This document shows positions 8,620-16,918 of a stretch of DNA of 56,725 nt, one piece after another. Source of the DNA: Desulfuromusa sp. GTDB taxonomy: Bacteria > Desulfobacterota > Desulfuromonadia > Desulfuromonadales > Geopsychrobacteraceae. The position numbers and the translations under genes are program-made. Numbering within the stretch: position 1 is the stretch's first letter; each line of letters begins with the position of its first letter. The notes beneath the pieces are model-generated. The model had not been told where the DNA came from, did no database searches, and saw only the letters and a list, made by a program, of their open reading frames with translations. The stretch covers positions 1 to 56,725 of the forward strand of contig JAQIBX010000064.1 of the NCBI GenBank assembly GCA_027858895.1, given 5' to 3'.

Positions 8620-9048
8620 ATGAGTACTCTGGTCGCTAAAGAGCAAGATATTGTAAGAGATTGGTATGTTATAGACCTTGAAGATGTTGTTCTTGGTCGT
8701 GCTGCAACTGAAATAGCTCGTGTTTTGCGTGGTAAGCATAAGCCGATTTATACTCCAAGTGTTGATACTGGAGATTTTGTAATTGTTCTCAATGCTGAGA
8801 AGGTCAAGTTAACCGGAAACAAAATGGAGGATAAGAAGTATTATCACCATACCGGTTGGCAAGGTGGCATCAAGGAGATCAGCGCTGGGAAATTACTTGA
8901 AAAAAAGCCTGAAACGCTGATTCACAACGCAGTAAAAGGCATGCTGCCGAAAAATACATTAGGTCGTACAATGTTTCGTAAACTCAAGGTTTATGCCGGT
9001 GGAGAGCATCCTCATGCCGCCCAGCAACCTAAAGAACTGACGTTATAA
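8620..9048 (+). CDS. rplM: 50S ribosomal protein L13
   Basis: L13 is an early assembly protein of the large subunit. The product is 142 residues, the standard bacterial length. Seen: [19 protein letters not shown] near the N-terminus, [17 protein letters not shown] and the end [11 protein letters not shown]. It is paired with rpsI after 17 nt, the near-universal L13-S9 operon, under the strong promoter at 8538-8566. An AGAGAGGA ribosome site precedes the ATG. Confidence 0.98.
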   Translation: MSTLVAKEQDIVRDWYVIDLEDVVLGRAATEIARVLRGKHKPIYTPSVDTGDFVIVLNAEKVKLTGNKMEDKKYYHHTGWQGGIKEISAGKLLEKKPETLIHNAVKGMLPKNTLGRTMFRKLKVYAGGEHPHAAQQPKELTL

Positions 9049-9065
9049 TACTAGGAGATAGCTAG

Positions 9066-9458
9066 ATGGCTGAGCAGAAGTTTTATGCAACTGGCAAAAG
9101 AAAAACCTCAATAGCACGTGTCTGGATGAAACCTGGTACTGGTGAGATTGTTGTTAATAAGCGTCCTATCGATGTTTTCTTTGGTCGTGAAACCTCCAAG
9201 ATGGTGATTCGCCAGCCATTGGAGTTGACCGATAATCAAGGAAAATTTGATATTTCCGTTAATGTTTCAGGTGGTGGTATCTCTGGCCAGGCCGGTGCTA
9301 TTAAGCATGGCATTACCAAGGCTCTGCTGGAAGTAAACCCAGAATTACGGGCAGTTCTAAAGCAAGCCGGGTTCATTACCCGCGACAGCCGCATTAAAGA
9401 ACGTAAGAAGTACGGACGTAAAGCTGCTCGTGCGAGTTTCCAGTTCTCCAAGCGTTAA
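9066..9458 (+). CDS. rpsI: 30S ribosomal protein S9
   Basis: S9 sits in the small-subunit head, with its basic C-terminal tail reaching the P-site tRNA. The 130-residue product has [20 protein letters not shown] at the start, [15 protein letters not shown] in the middle and the expected tail ending in SFQFSKR, including the terminal arginine. TAGGAGATAG provides the ribosome site, and a strong terminator follows. Confidence 0.98.
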   Translation: MAEQKFYATGKRKTSIARVWMKPGTGEIVVNKRPIDVFFGRETSKMVIRQPLELTDNQGKFDISVNVSGGGISGQAGAIKHGITKALLEVNPELRAVLKQAGFITRDSRIKERKKYGRKAARASFQFSKR

Positions 9459-9494
9459 TTCCATATTGGCAATTATCTGTTGGATGCGAAAAGA

Positions 9495-9528
9495 AAAAAG
9501 GGAAACCCAAGAGGGTTTCCCTTTTTTC
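9495..9528 (+). terminator. Rho-independent terminator of rplM-rpsI
   Basis: gggaaaccc (9501-9509), loop aaga, gggtttccc (9514-9522), then six Ts; preceded by A6 so it is symmetric. Confidence 0.92.
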
Positions 9529-9582
9529 GTACATGCTGATCCAGTCGCCTGTTAATAACCTAGTTTTGCATACGGAGATCCC

Positions 9583-10620
9583 ATGTTGAAGGTAGCTGTA
9601 GTTGGAGCCAGTGGCTATACCGGTGTCGAGTTGTTGCGGATTTTGGTTGGACACCCAGAGATTGAAATCTGCTGTGTAACCTCACGGCAGCATGAGGGTG
9701 TGCCGATAAATCAGGTCTTCCCATCCCTCAGTGGTTTCTGTGAGTTGGTTTGTGAGCCCCTTGACGTGACTGCCATTTCAACTCGGGCTGATCTGGTTTT
9801 TACTGCGCTGCCGCATAAATCAGCCATGGAGGTGGTTCCTGGTTTTCTTGCAGCAGGGTGTAAAGTCATAGATCTCTCTGCAGATTATCGTTTGAAAGAT
9901 CAGAGTGTTTATGAGCAGTGGTACCAGGCTCATAGCAGTCCGGAACTGTTTGATGAAGCTGTTTACGGGTTACCGGAACTCTATGCTGATAAGCTTCGTG
10001 CTGCCCGTTTAATTGCTAATCCCGGTTGCTACCCGACCAGTGTTATCCTCGCTTTAGCTCCTTTGCTGGAAAAACAGTTGATCAATCTAAAGAGTCTGAT
10101 TGTTGACAGTAAATCAGGTGTCAGTGGGGCAGGGCGTGGTGTTAAGCTGGGGAGTCTTTTCTGTGAGGCAAATGAAGGGTTTAAGGCTTACGGCATTGCC
10201 AACCATCGACACACTCCCGAAATAGAGCAAGAGTTGAGCGGATTGGCCCATGGTGACATCCGATTGAGTTTTACCCCCCATTTACTCCCAGTTAACCGGG
10301 GGATCCTTTCCACCTGTTATGCTGACCTTCTGCAGGATCAGTCTACCGAAGAATTGATTGATGTGTTCCAGCAGCGTTATGCAAATGAAAAGTTTGTCAG
10401 GGTTATGCCGGGCGGACAACTGCCAAATATCGCTTATGTGCGAGGTACAAATTTTTGCGATGTTGGTATTGTCAGTGATCAACGTACTGGCAGGGTCATT
10501 GTGATTTCTGCTATTGATAACTTGGTCAAAGGTGCTGCCGGACAGGCCGTGCAGAACATGAATCTCATGTTTGGTTTCAACGAATCGCATGGACTTGGTA
10601 TCGTGCCGATTTTTCCCTAG
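9583..10620 (+). CDS. argC: N-acetyl-gamma-glutamyl-phosphate reductase
   Basis: ArgC reduces N-acetylglutamyl-phosphate to the semialdehyde with NADPH, the third step of arginine synthesis. The 345-residue protein begins [17 protein letters not shown] (Rossmann nucleotide loop), carries the catalytic cysteine in NPGCYPTS (Cys149), the substrate loop [10 protein letters not shown] and the histidine block [13 protein letters not shown], and ends with [19 protein letters not shown]. Length and motifs are those of the long bacterial ArgC. It starts 55 nt after the rpsI terminator, with CGGAGATCCC as ribosome site. No other arginine genes are in the window. Confidence 0.97.
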   Translation: MLKVAVVGASGYTGVELLRILVGHPEIEICCVTSRQHEGVPINQVFPSLSGFCELVCEPLDVTAISTRADLVFTALPHKSAMEVVPGFLAAGCKVIDLSADYRLKDQSVYEQWYQAHSSPELFDEAVYGLPELYADKLRAARLIANPGCYPTSVILALAPLLEKQLINLKSLIVDSKSGVSGAGRGVKLGSLFCEANEGFKAYGIANHRHTPEIEQELSGLAHGDIRLSFTPHLLPVNRGILSTCYADLLQDQSTEELIDVFQQRYANEKFVRVMPGGQLPNIAYVRGTNFCDVGIVSDQRTGRVIVISAIDNLVKGAAGQAVQNMNLMFGFNESHGLGIVPIFP

Positions 10621-10689
10621 CTTTTTAAGTCCTATATTCTTATTATGAATAATTAATTTAACTTTTGAACTCGGTTCTAAGGGCTCTGT

Positions 10690-12828
10690 ATGCTTGAAAG
10701 TGGTCACACGGTATTTGATTGTCAAATTGTCAAACCGTTATCGGAAAATGATGTTTATCAAAGTTATCTTGTCAATTGTCCCGATTCTACAGTTGCAAAA
10801 CTGTTTCTACTCCTCCCTGAACCACAGTTTGATCAGAAACAGCGACAATCCTTTTTTGACCACGTTGGCTGGTTGTCAAGCCAGACCTTCCCACGGATTG
10901 GATCACCCCTGAGGGCTGGAGAGATAGAAGGGCAGCCAGCATGTCTCTATCCCTTGCCTCAGGGTAAGCCTTTGACGCAACTTTTCAATGATGGCTTCTC
11001 CGTACGACAATCCGTAGAATTGGTTAAACGTATTGCTGAATGTTTGAGTGTTCCACATAGTGCTGGGCTCTGGCATGGGAATCTTTCACCTGAAACTATT
11101 TATTTAGATGGTGATTCCCCATATCTTGCAGATTTTTCTTTGAGTCAACTGATTAAGCAGGATTACAATTCTGGTATTAATCCTCTGTATACAAGTCCAG
11201 AGCAGGTGCGTGGTGAAACACCAGGAATAGCTGCCGATATTTATAACTTGGGTTGTGTTTTTTATCATTTACTGGTTGGACAGCCGCCCTTTTCCGGTGG
11301 CGATGCCTTTACCACCGCAAAGCAGCACCTTCAGGGGGAGTTTCCATCTCTGCCAGAAGAGTTGAGCATTCTTCAGCCATTGTTGGATTCTTTGACGGAG
11401 GCAGTTGCAGCAAAACGTAGCACCATTGATGAATTAATAGACCAAATTACGCTGTTAGAAGCTGATAAAGAAATTGATCAAATTTGCTTGTCTGTTACGA
11501 CAGTGGATAGTCAATCTGACGCTTCTCCTTCCGGAGAGAAGACTTCTCTTCTTGATGATACAATTGACAATTCTGAAGTAGCGGCGCGCATAGAGGCACG
11601 CTTAAAAGAGCACGCTGGCGAATTTCTGGAACCAGTTCCGGTTGAAAATCCAGCTGAAGAAGATGATGTAACAGCTGAGTTGGATAAAGTCGGTCGTGAA
11701 GGGAAAATTGGTTTCGCCCGATTTGTGCTGATTTTATTGCTTGGTGTTGTTATTGGGTCTGGCCTGTATTTTCTATTTTATAAACAGTCTCCTGCTGTTT
11801 TGCCTATGGTTGTTGAGCCGAGTGTTGTTGAGCCTAAGGTTAATACGGACAATAATTTGACAGCTGGTTTGGATCAGGGGCTCAGGTTGTGGCAGGAAGC
11901 CGATTTTAATGGAGCTGAAATTGAGTTTAAACGGATTATATCAGACTATCAGGAAGATCCTCGAGCCTACAATAATCTCGCTGCGTTTTATGCTGCCCAA
12001 GGAAACTATGATCAGGCCCGTGATTTTCTTGAACAAGCGCTGGCAATAGATGAAAAATATGCCACCGTTTACCGTAATCTGGGATCGGTATATGCGGAAA
12101 TGGCAAGGGGCTCCTACGGTCGCGCGTTACAGTTGGATAAAGCGCAAGCACTCATCTCTTTGCCGGTTTTCTCTAGTTTGGGAGTGGTCAATATGAAGCC
12201 GGCTACAGGTGATCTGGCTGCAACGCAGAAACCTGAACTCAAAGAGGCCGCTAAGTCTCCTAAACAGATAGAGGCAGGACAGAGTGTCGCAATGGCAACA
12301 GAGTCTATTAACGATTCAGATGCCCCTCCGCTAATAATCGTTGAGCAACCGGAGCCATTAAAGGCCGTGGTTGCCGATGAAAGTCCTCAGATTGAAAAAG
12401 AAGAACCACCAGTTGTAGTCGCAAAAGAGGAACAGTTGGAAGCAAGCGAGCCTGGCGATGCCATTACGGCGGTTGCGGAACAGGAATCAGCGGAAGCATT
12501 CTTACAACGCTGGGCACAAGCTTGGTCGGATCAGGATATTGATGCCTACTTGACTTTCTATGCTGATCAGTTTAACCCTCCCGCAGGAATGGCCCGTTCA
12601 GATTGGAAAGCTCAACGGCGGTCTCGTTTGGCCAGACCTAAAGAACTTATGGTTAGCCTGGAGAGCTTTAAATTAATCCTGCAGGAAGATGATCGACTGC
12701 AAATAGAGGTTATTCAGGGTTATCAGAGCGATTTTCTTACTGATCGCACTCGGAAAATATTTGATTTACAGCCGGACGCAAGTAGTTGGAAAATTCTTCG
12801 TGAGCGATCTTTGGGAGTAATACGTTGA
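10690..12828 (+). CDS. membrane-anchored protein pseudokinase with periplasmic TPR and NTF2-like domain
   Basis: A 712-residue protein with three parts. Residues about 8-270 have the shape of a Ser/Thr protein kinase: VAK with Lys37, WHGNLSPETIYLD (128-140) where the HRDLKPEN loop should be, ADFSLS (Asp148) in place of DFG, YTSPEQVRGE, DIYNLGCVFYHLLVGQPPF. The catalytic Asp of the HRD loop is Asn131, so I predict a pseudokinase. One transmembrane helix (about 342-365) follows an acidic linker. Outside are TPR-type helices (about 390-485), a low-complexity Glu/Pro-rich linker and a C-terminal domain (about 600-712) with LQRWAQAWSDQDIDAYLTFY, an NTF2/Cds6-C-like motif that recurs in the next gene. 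The stop overlaps the next start (TTGA), so the two are coupled. No ligand is known to me. Confidence 0.85.
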   Translation: MLESGHTVFDCQIVKPLSENDVYQSYLVNCPDSTVAKLFLLLPEPQFDQKQRQSFFDHVGWLSSQTFPRIGSPLRAGEIEGQPACLYPLPQGKPLTQLFNDGFSVRQSVELVKRIAECLSVPHSAGLWHGNLSPETIYLDGDSPYLADFSLSQLIKQDYNSGINPLYTSPEQVRGETPGIAADIYNLGCVFYHLLVGQPPFSGGDAFTTAKQHLQGEFPSLPEELSILQPLLDSLTEAVAAKRSTIDELIDQITLLEADKEIDQICLSVTTVDSQSDASPSGEKTSLLDDTIDNSEVAARIEARLKEHAGEFLEPVPVENPAEEDDVTAELDKVGREGKIGFARFVLILLLGVVIGSGLYFLFYKQSPAVLPMVVEPSVVEPKVNTDNNLTAGLDQGLRLWQEADFNGAEIEFKRIISDYQEDPRAYNNLAAFYAAQGNYDQARDFLEQALAIDEKYATVYRNLGSVYAEMARGSYGRALQLDKAQALISLPVFSSLGVVNMKPATGDLAATQKPELKEAAKSPKQIEAGQSVAMATESINDSDAPPLIIVEQPEPLKAVVADESPQIEKEEPPVVVAKEEQLEASEPGDAITAVAEQESAEAFLQRWAQAWSDQDIDAYLTFYADQFNPPAGMARSDWKAQRRSRLARPKELMVSLESFKLILQEDDRLQIEVIQGYQSDFLTDRTRKIFDLQPDASSWKILRERSLGVIR

Positions 12829-14180
12829 AATCTAAACGAATTATTATTTCTATCACAATTATTGCTTTGTTTGGCCTGACCGGAGCCAAAGTGGGGGCTC
12901 TTTGGCCGCAGCAGCAAGTTGAAACCGTAGTCCCTCAGCCGGTTCTGCCGGTTCTTGAAAATAATGTAATGGTAACAGATCAGATCCAGATTGATCCCCA
13001 GGCGAAAGCATTACTCGATCGCCTAAATAGCCGTTTGCAGCGTAATCCTGACGATTTTGAAGCCAGCTTGCTGAAGGGGCTGCTGTTGTTTCAAGTCGGT
13101 GGATTAGTTGATGCTATTGCTGAACTACAGTCATTGACAGCGCGAGCACCTAAATTCCAGTTGGCGCATTTGATTCTAGGGGATCTGTTACTCGCTCGAT
13201 TTAATCAGGTTGATGCCTTGGGCTCTAATGCCCTGTTGGAAAAAACAGCTGCTGACCATAACAGAAGCATTGAGCAGTTACAAAGGGAAGCCAGAGCACG
13301 GCTGCAGGGATATCTCTCCTTAATTGATCATGTTGAGGTTCCACGTTCTTTGCTTGCGCTTTCTGGCACGACCAAGTATGCGCTGATCGTCGATAAAAGT
13401 AAGCACAGGCTTTATGTCTATCGCAACTCTGGACCCGGTTTGCCTCCTCAGCTCATTGATGATTTCTATATTGTTTTGGGGAAAAAAATTGGTGATAAAT
13501 TCAGCGAAGGGGATTTAAAAACCCCGAATGGAGTCTATTTCGTAACCAGCTTTCTGCCGGATGAAAAATTACCGCCGCTCTATGGGAGTGGTGCATTCCC
13601 GGTTAATTATCCGAACGAATACGACCGGCGTTTACAGAAAACTGGCAGCGGAATCTGGTTGCACGGTACCGACAAATCACTTTACAGCCGCCCGCCACTC
13701 GATAGTGAAGGCTGTGTTGTCCTTACCAATCAGGAATTCAGCCTAATCAGCCAATATGTTGAAGTGGGACGGACGCCGGTTGTTATCAGCGAGTCGGTTG
13801 ATTGGGTCTCTAGCCGAGAATGGCTTGATCAAAATATTGAAGTCCAGGCCGCCCTTGAAACTTGGCGTCAACTCTGGGAAGAAGCCGATTTAACAGCCTA
13901 TTTGGATATGTATTCACAGGATTTTTGGGCGAAAAAATATGATCGAAAAAGTTGGGGAGCTTACAAAAAACGGGTTTTCTCCGGAAAGACATTTCAGAAA
14001 ATTAATCTCTCTGATATCTCTGTTTTAACCTATCCAGAGACCAATAATAATCAGCCGATGGTCGTGGCTAATTTTATCCAAGACTACCGCTCAAATAATT
14101 TCAACGGAAACATGCACAAGCGGCTATATATGGTGAAAGAACAGGGAGACTGGAAGGTTCTTTATGAGGGGCGGCAGTAG
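12825..14180 (+). CDS. YkuD-family L,D-transpeptidase, Csd6-like, with NTF2-like C-terminus
   Basis: A 451-residue exported protein: N-terminal hydrophobic anchor or signal (about 4-26), a helical region with a TPR-like look (about 50-165), a YkuD catalytic domain (about 185-325) with IWLHGT (His280) and SEGCVVL (Cys297), and a C-terminal domain (about 340-451) containing LETWRQLWEEADLTAYLDMY. The YkuD part, with NYPNEYDRRLQKTGSGIW, resembles the Csd6/DpaA branch, whose known members are an L,D-carboxypeptidase (Helicobacter Csd6, which also has an NTF2-like C-terminus) and an enzyme that releases lipoprotein from peptidoglycan. The exact reaction is therefore open. It starts at a TTG overlapping the pseudokinase stop, with GGGAG upstream. 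Confidence 0.88.
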   Translation: MKSKRIIISITIIALFGLTGAKVGALWPQQQVETVVPQPVLPVLENNVMVTDQIQIDPQAKALLDRLNSRLQRNPDDFEASLLKGLLLFQVGGLVDAIAELQSLTARAPKFQLAHLILGDLLLARFNQVDALGSNALLEKTAADHNRSIEQLQREARARLQGYLSLIDHVEVPRSLLALSGTTKYALIVDKSKHRLYVYRNSGPGLPPQLIDDFYIVLGKKIGDKFSEGDLKTPNGVYFVTSFLPDEKLPPLYGSGAFPVNYPNEYDRRLQKTGSGIWLHGTDKSLYSRPPLDSEGCVVLTNQEFSLISQYVEVGRTPVVISESVDWVSSREWLDQNIEVQAALETWRQLWEEADLTAYLDMYSQDFWAKKYDRKSWGAYKKRVFSGKTFQKINLSDISVLTYPETNNNQPMVVANFIQDYRSNNFNGNMHKRLYMVKEQGDWKVLYEGRQ

Positions 14181-14194
14181 AGAGTTCCTGCCAC

Positions 14195-14416
14195 TCAGTT
14201 TGTAACTGCTTGATTTAATTTTGCAAGTAACTCTGATAGATTTAAATTGTATTTTCCGGCAACGCGCTGCACCGGTTCAAATAGCATCTGGCAGCAGATA
14301 CATTTCCCAACTTGTTCATCGTAAGATCTGAAAACGGCTTCTGTTCCTGGATATTCGCTGACAACATCCAGCACCGTCATGTTAGCGGATATGTTTTGTC
14401 CTTCTTTCATGTTCAT
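14195..14416 (-). CDS. DUF1858-type small redox-disulfide protein
   Basis: A 73-residue protein matching the DUF1858 pattern: ISANMTVLDVVSEYPGTEAV, then a cysteine cluster CICC where the family usually has CxxC, and the C-terminal YNLNLSELLAKLNQA. Family members are small cytosolic helical proteins, some linked to hybrid-cluster or redox proteins; no firm function. An AAGTGAG ribosome site lies upstream on the minus strand. It is convergent with the L,D-transpeptidase gene (14 nt apart), and the IS91 element lies directly upstream of it, so its promoter region may have been altered by the insertion. Confidence 0.8.
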   Translation of the reverse strand: MNMKEGQNISANMTVLDVVSEYPGTEAVFRSYDEQVGKCICCQMLFEPVQRVAGKYNLNLSELLAKLNQAVTN

Positions 14417-14546
14417 AACTCACTTCTTTGCCCGATAGATGTAATTTAAAACTGCTATACTCAGCTTATCGAGGTTGTTGAACGAAGCCGCTAGCGCGGC
14501 GGAAAAAGCCAAGTCATAATATCACCGATCACTTTAGTCAGGGTAT

Positions 14547-14595
14547 AACTCCTTCAAATAGACTGATGCCCGGCATTGGGCTATTTGAAGGAGTT
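14547..14595 (+). promoter_or_regulatory. hairpin sequestering the recombinase ribosome site
   Basis: aactccttcaaatag (14547-14561) is perfectly complementary to ctatttgaaggagtt (14581-14595), a 15-bp stem. The right arm contains GAAGGAG, the ribosome site of the ATG at 14600. Transcripts entering from outside the element would fold this hairpin and block translation, a device known from other insertion sequences; that it works so here is inference. Confidence 0.55.
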
Positions 14596-14599
14596 TATC

Positions 14600-15503
14600 A
14601 TGGATCTATCGGAACAATCCCGCTTTGACGATCTCTACCAACGTCACTTAAGAATGCTGAAGCTGCAGGGCAAGAGTGATAAGACCATCGATGTCTATGC
14701 ACGGGCGGTTCGACGTGTTACGACCCATTTCGATTGTTGCCCTGATCGGCTAACCCCGGAACAGCTGGAAATCTACTTTGGCCAGCTGGTTGATTCCCAC
14801 TCCTGGAGTACCGTCAAAGTCGACCGCAATGGCCTGCAATTCTTCTGGCGCCATGTCCTCAAGCTTGACTGGCAATGGGTCAACATTATCAAGCCGCCTA
14901 AGGTTTATACAATCCCTGATATTCTGACGCTTGCGGAGGTTGAGAAGCTGATCGGGGCCGCCCGCAAATTGCGCTACCGGGTGTTTTTCTTAACCACCTA
15001 TTCTTTGGGCCTGCGCCTGGAGGAAACCCTGTCGCTGCAAGTTGGTGATATTGATGCGCAGCGAAGAAGGGTTCATGTCCGTCGTGGCAAGGGGCATAAA
15101 GATCGTTTGGTTCCATTGCCCAAGCTTACTTACCTGGCTTTGCGGGCTTTGTGGTGCAAGCATCGACACCCGTATTTACTCTTTCCCAGCGCCCAGGGCA
15201 AACTTGAAACGGTCTGCCAGGCGACAACCCACATGAATCGTGGCAGTACTCAGGTGGCCATGAAAGTGCTGGTTCAAGAGTGCGGGATTAAAAAAAATCT
15301 CAATCCATTCCCTCCGCCACAGTTTTGCGACTCATCTTCTCGAACGGGGCTTGAGCCTGCGTCATATTCAGAGTTTGCTCGGCCATTCCAGTCCCACCAC
15401 CACCGCTCGCTATGCTCACCTGACCGAGGTGACGGAGCAAGATAGCTTGAGCGCTATCGATAACTTGATCAATGGCCTTCATATCGATTTACGGAGGTTG
15501 TGA
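14600..15503 (+). pseudogene. tyrosine recombinase of IS91 element, frameshifted at an A8 run
   Basis: The product begins MDLSEQSRFDDLYQRHL (ATG with GAAGGAG upstream), has an N-terminal SAM-like core-binding domain (about 10-95) and a catalytic domain with LGLRLEETLSLQ carrying the first catalytic Arg. At the A8 run 15290-15297 the frame is lost. One base further on, the rest of the enzyme continues in another frame: [15 protein letters not shown], the HxxR box, then [18 protein letters not shown] with the catalytic Tyr, ending at the TGA 15501-15503. With seven As the whole gene would be one frame of about 300 codons. Either it is inactivated, or the slippery run is rescued by transcriptional slippage, or the base is a sequencing error. 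Confidence 0.8.
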
Positions 15504-16555
15504 TGGTGGATTTTATCTCTCTTGTTGAGCAATTTCAGGATGCTTTTATCGCCAAATATACGAACCGGCTGCTTCCCTGTCACCTGAATGCACTGCATGC
15601 CATCAGGCGTTGTCGCACTGCCGATTCGGGAGAACTTCGGGTGCGTTGCACCGAATGTGGTCAAGCTGAATGGCGGCCGCTTTCCTGTGGGTATCGCAGT
15701 TGCCCCAAATGTCAGAACCATGAAGCGAGCCAGTGGCTGGATCGGCAACAGGCCAAGCTGTTACCGGTTCCTTACTTCATGGTGACGTTTACCCTGCCTT
15801 ATAAACTTCGCCCGCTGGCCTGGCAATTTCAAGAAAAGATTTACGCGATTCTGTTCGCTTGTACCATCAGCACCCTGAAAGATTTTGGACTGAACCCCAA
15901 ACATCTGGGGGCGGATATGGGAATGACAGCGGTACTCCACACCCAGACCAGACGACTTGATTATCATCCACATATTCATGTCATCGTGCCCGGTGGTGGT
16001 GTCGATAAGCTCAGACGACAGTGGAAGAAGGTGAAGGGGAAATACTTGTTCAACGAGTTCGCCCTGGCCCGGGTCTTTCGCGGGCGCTTCTTAGCAGCGC
16101 TCAACCAGGCGGATCTGACGATCCCGGTCGGTGCTCCCCCAAAATGGGTGGTCAACTGCACCCATGTTGGCAACGGTCTACCAGCCTTGAAATATCTGTC
16201 CCAATATCTTTATCGTGGTGTCATCAGCGAGAAAAACATCCTCTCCTGCCGGGATGGAGAGGTGACTTTTTCCTACATTGAAAGCAAGTCAGGTCAAAAA
16301 TGCACCCGAACCTTGAAAGGGGAAGATTTTCTGTGGCAGGTCCTACAGCATGTCCTACCCAGAGGCTTTCGCCGGGTCCGTGATTATGGCTTTCTGCACG
16401 GCAATGCCAAACACCTTTTATCGCTGGTGCAACTTATCTTGCGGGTCATGTTTGAGTCGATCCCGCCAAGGCCAAGACCGGTATTTAGATGTCCCTGCTG
16501 CAAAGCGATGATGCAGATTACCGCCTTTCGGCGACCGGCATGGATGTCGGGATAA
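15503..16555 (+). CDS. IS91-family HUH transposase
   Basis: A 350-residue rolling-circle transposase: N-terminal zinc-binding region (CTECGQAEW ... CGYRSCPKCQNHEA), the HUH metal motif HPHIHVIVPGGG, and the tyrosine motif YLSQYLYRGVI with two Tyr four residues apart. It ends with a C-terminal cysteine pair (CPCCKAMM). The frame is complete. Start: ATG at 15503 overlapping the recombinase stop (TGATG), with ACGGAGG upstream; a GTG at 15500 is also possible. Expression is likely coupled to translation of the recombinase, which is frameshifted, so output may be reduced. Confidence 0.93.
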   Translation: MVDFISLVEQFQDAFIAKYTNRLLPCHLNALHAIRRCRTADSGELRVRCTECGQAEWRPLSCGYRSCPKCQNHEASQWLDRQQAKLLPVPYFMVTFTLPYKLRPLAWQFQEKIYAILFACTISTLKDFGLNPKHLGADMGMTAVLHTQTRRLDYHPHIHVIVPGGGVDKLRRQWKKVKGKYLFNEFALARVFRGRFLAALNQADLTIPVGAPPKWVVNCTHVGNGLPALKYLSQYLYRGVISEKNILSCRDGEVTFSYIESKSGQKCTRTLKGEDFLWQVLQHVLPRGFRRVRDYGFLHGNAKHLLSLVQLILRVMFESIPPRPRPVFRCPCCKAMMQITAFRRPAWMSG

Positions 16556-16856
16556 TTTGAAATAACCGGCATCGCATTGCTTTAAACCAGTAAAACGGGA
16601 GGATCGGAAGTTCTAACGGAAGGAGGAAGAATCAGCGAAATTGTTAGCCTGCCGCAGGTGACGGCCCCCGCACGCCCTCAAAAAATGGTCTAAAAGATCA
16701 AGACCTTAACAACTCTAAAATCAAAAATAGATATTTGCTTTATATGTATGGTGACCGGGCTTGTCCAACCACAGGATAAGATCGCGGCTCGTGCCTCGCG
16801 CTATCTATCCTTATTCGTTCTGCAAGGCCATTAACTTGATCAATATTTTCAACATG
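16556..16856. other. gene-free stretch: right flank of the IS91 element
   Basis: No credible reading frame. The first 130 nt are GC-rich and G/A-rich (ggaggatcggaag, ggaaggaggaag) and probably belong to the element's right end; the rest is AT-rich chromosome. I could not define the exact junction. Confidence 0.4.
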
Positions 16857-16890
16857 CAAAATAACCGCTTCTTCAGTAGCAGAAGCGGCT
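16857..16890 (-). terminator. terminator of the cytochrome lipoprotein gene
   Basis: On the minus strand, an 8-bp stem (ccgcttct/agaagcgg, 16865-16872 with 16881-16888) is followed by the T-rich ggttatttt. It lies 29 nt behind the cytochrome stop. Confidence 0.6.
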
Positions 16891-16918
16891 ATACAGACCC
16901 ATTGGAGTGAATACACAC

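Larger units (their letters stand above)
14484..16690 (+). mobile_element. IS91-family insertion sequence with accessory tyrosine recombinase
   Basis: Two genes in tandem, a tyrosine recombinase and a Y-HUH transposase, overlapping at TGATG, form the recombinase-bearing type of IS91 element. The ends are approximate because this family lacks obvious terminal inverted repeats and target duplications. On the left, the tetranucleotide GAAC (14480-14483, one of the known IS91 target sequences) abuts a GC hairpin (14487-14500). On the right I place the end in the GC-rich stretch after the transposase without a defined junction. Between the left end and the recombinase is a second long hairpin. Confidence 0.75.

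Noticed and set aside
10690-12828. Calling the first protein an active Ser/Thr kinase
   Set aside because: The catalytic Asp of the HRD loop is Asn (HGN) and DFG is DFS, so activity is unlikely.
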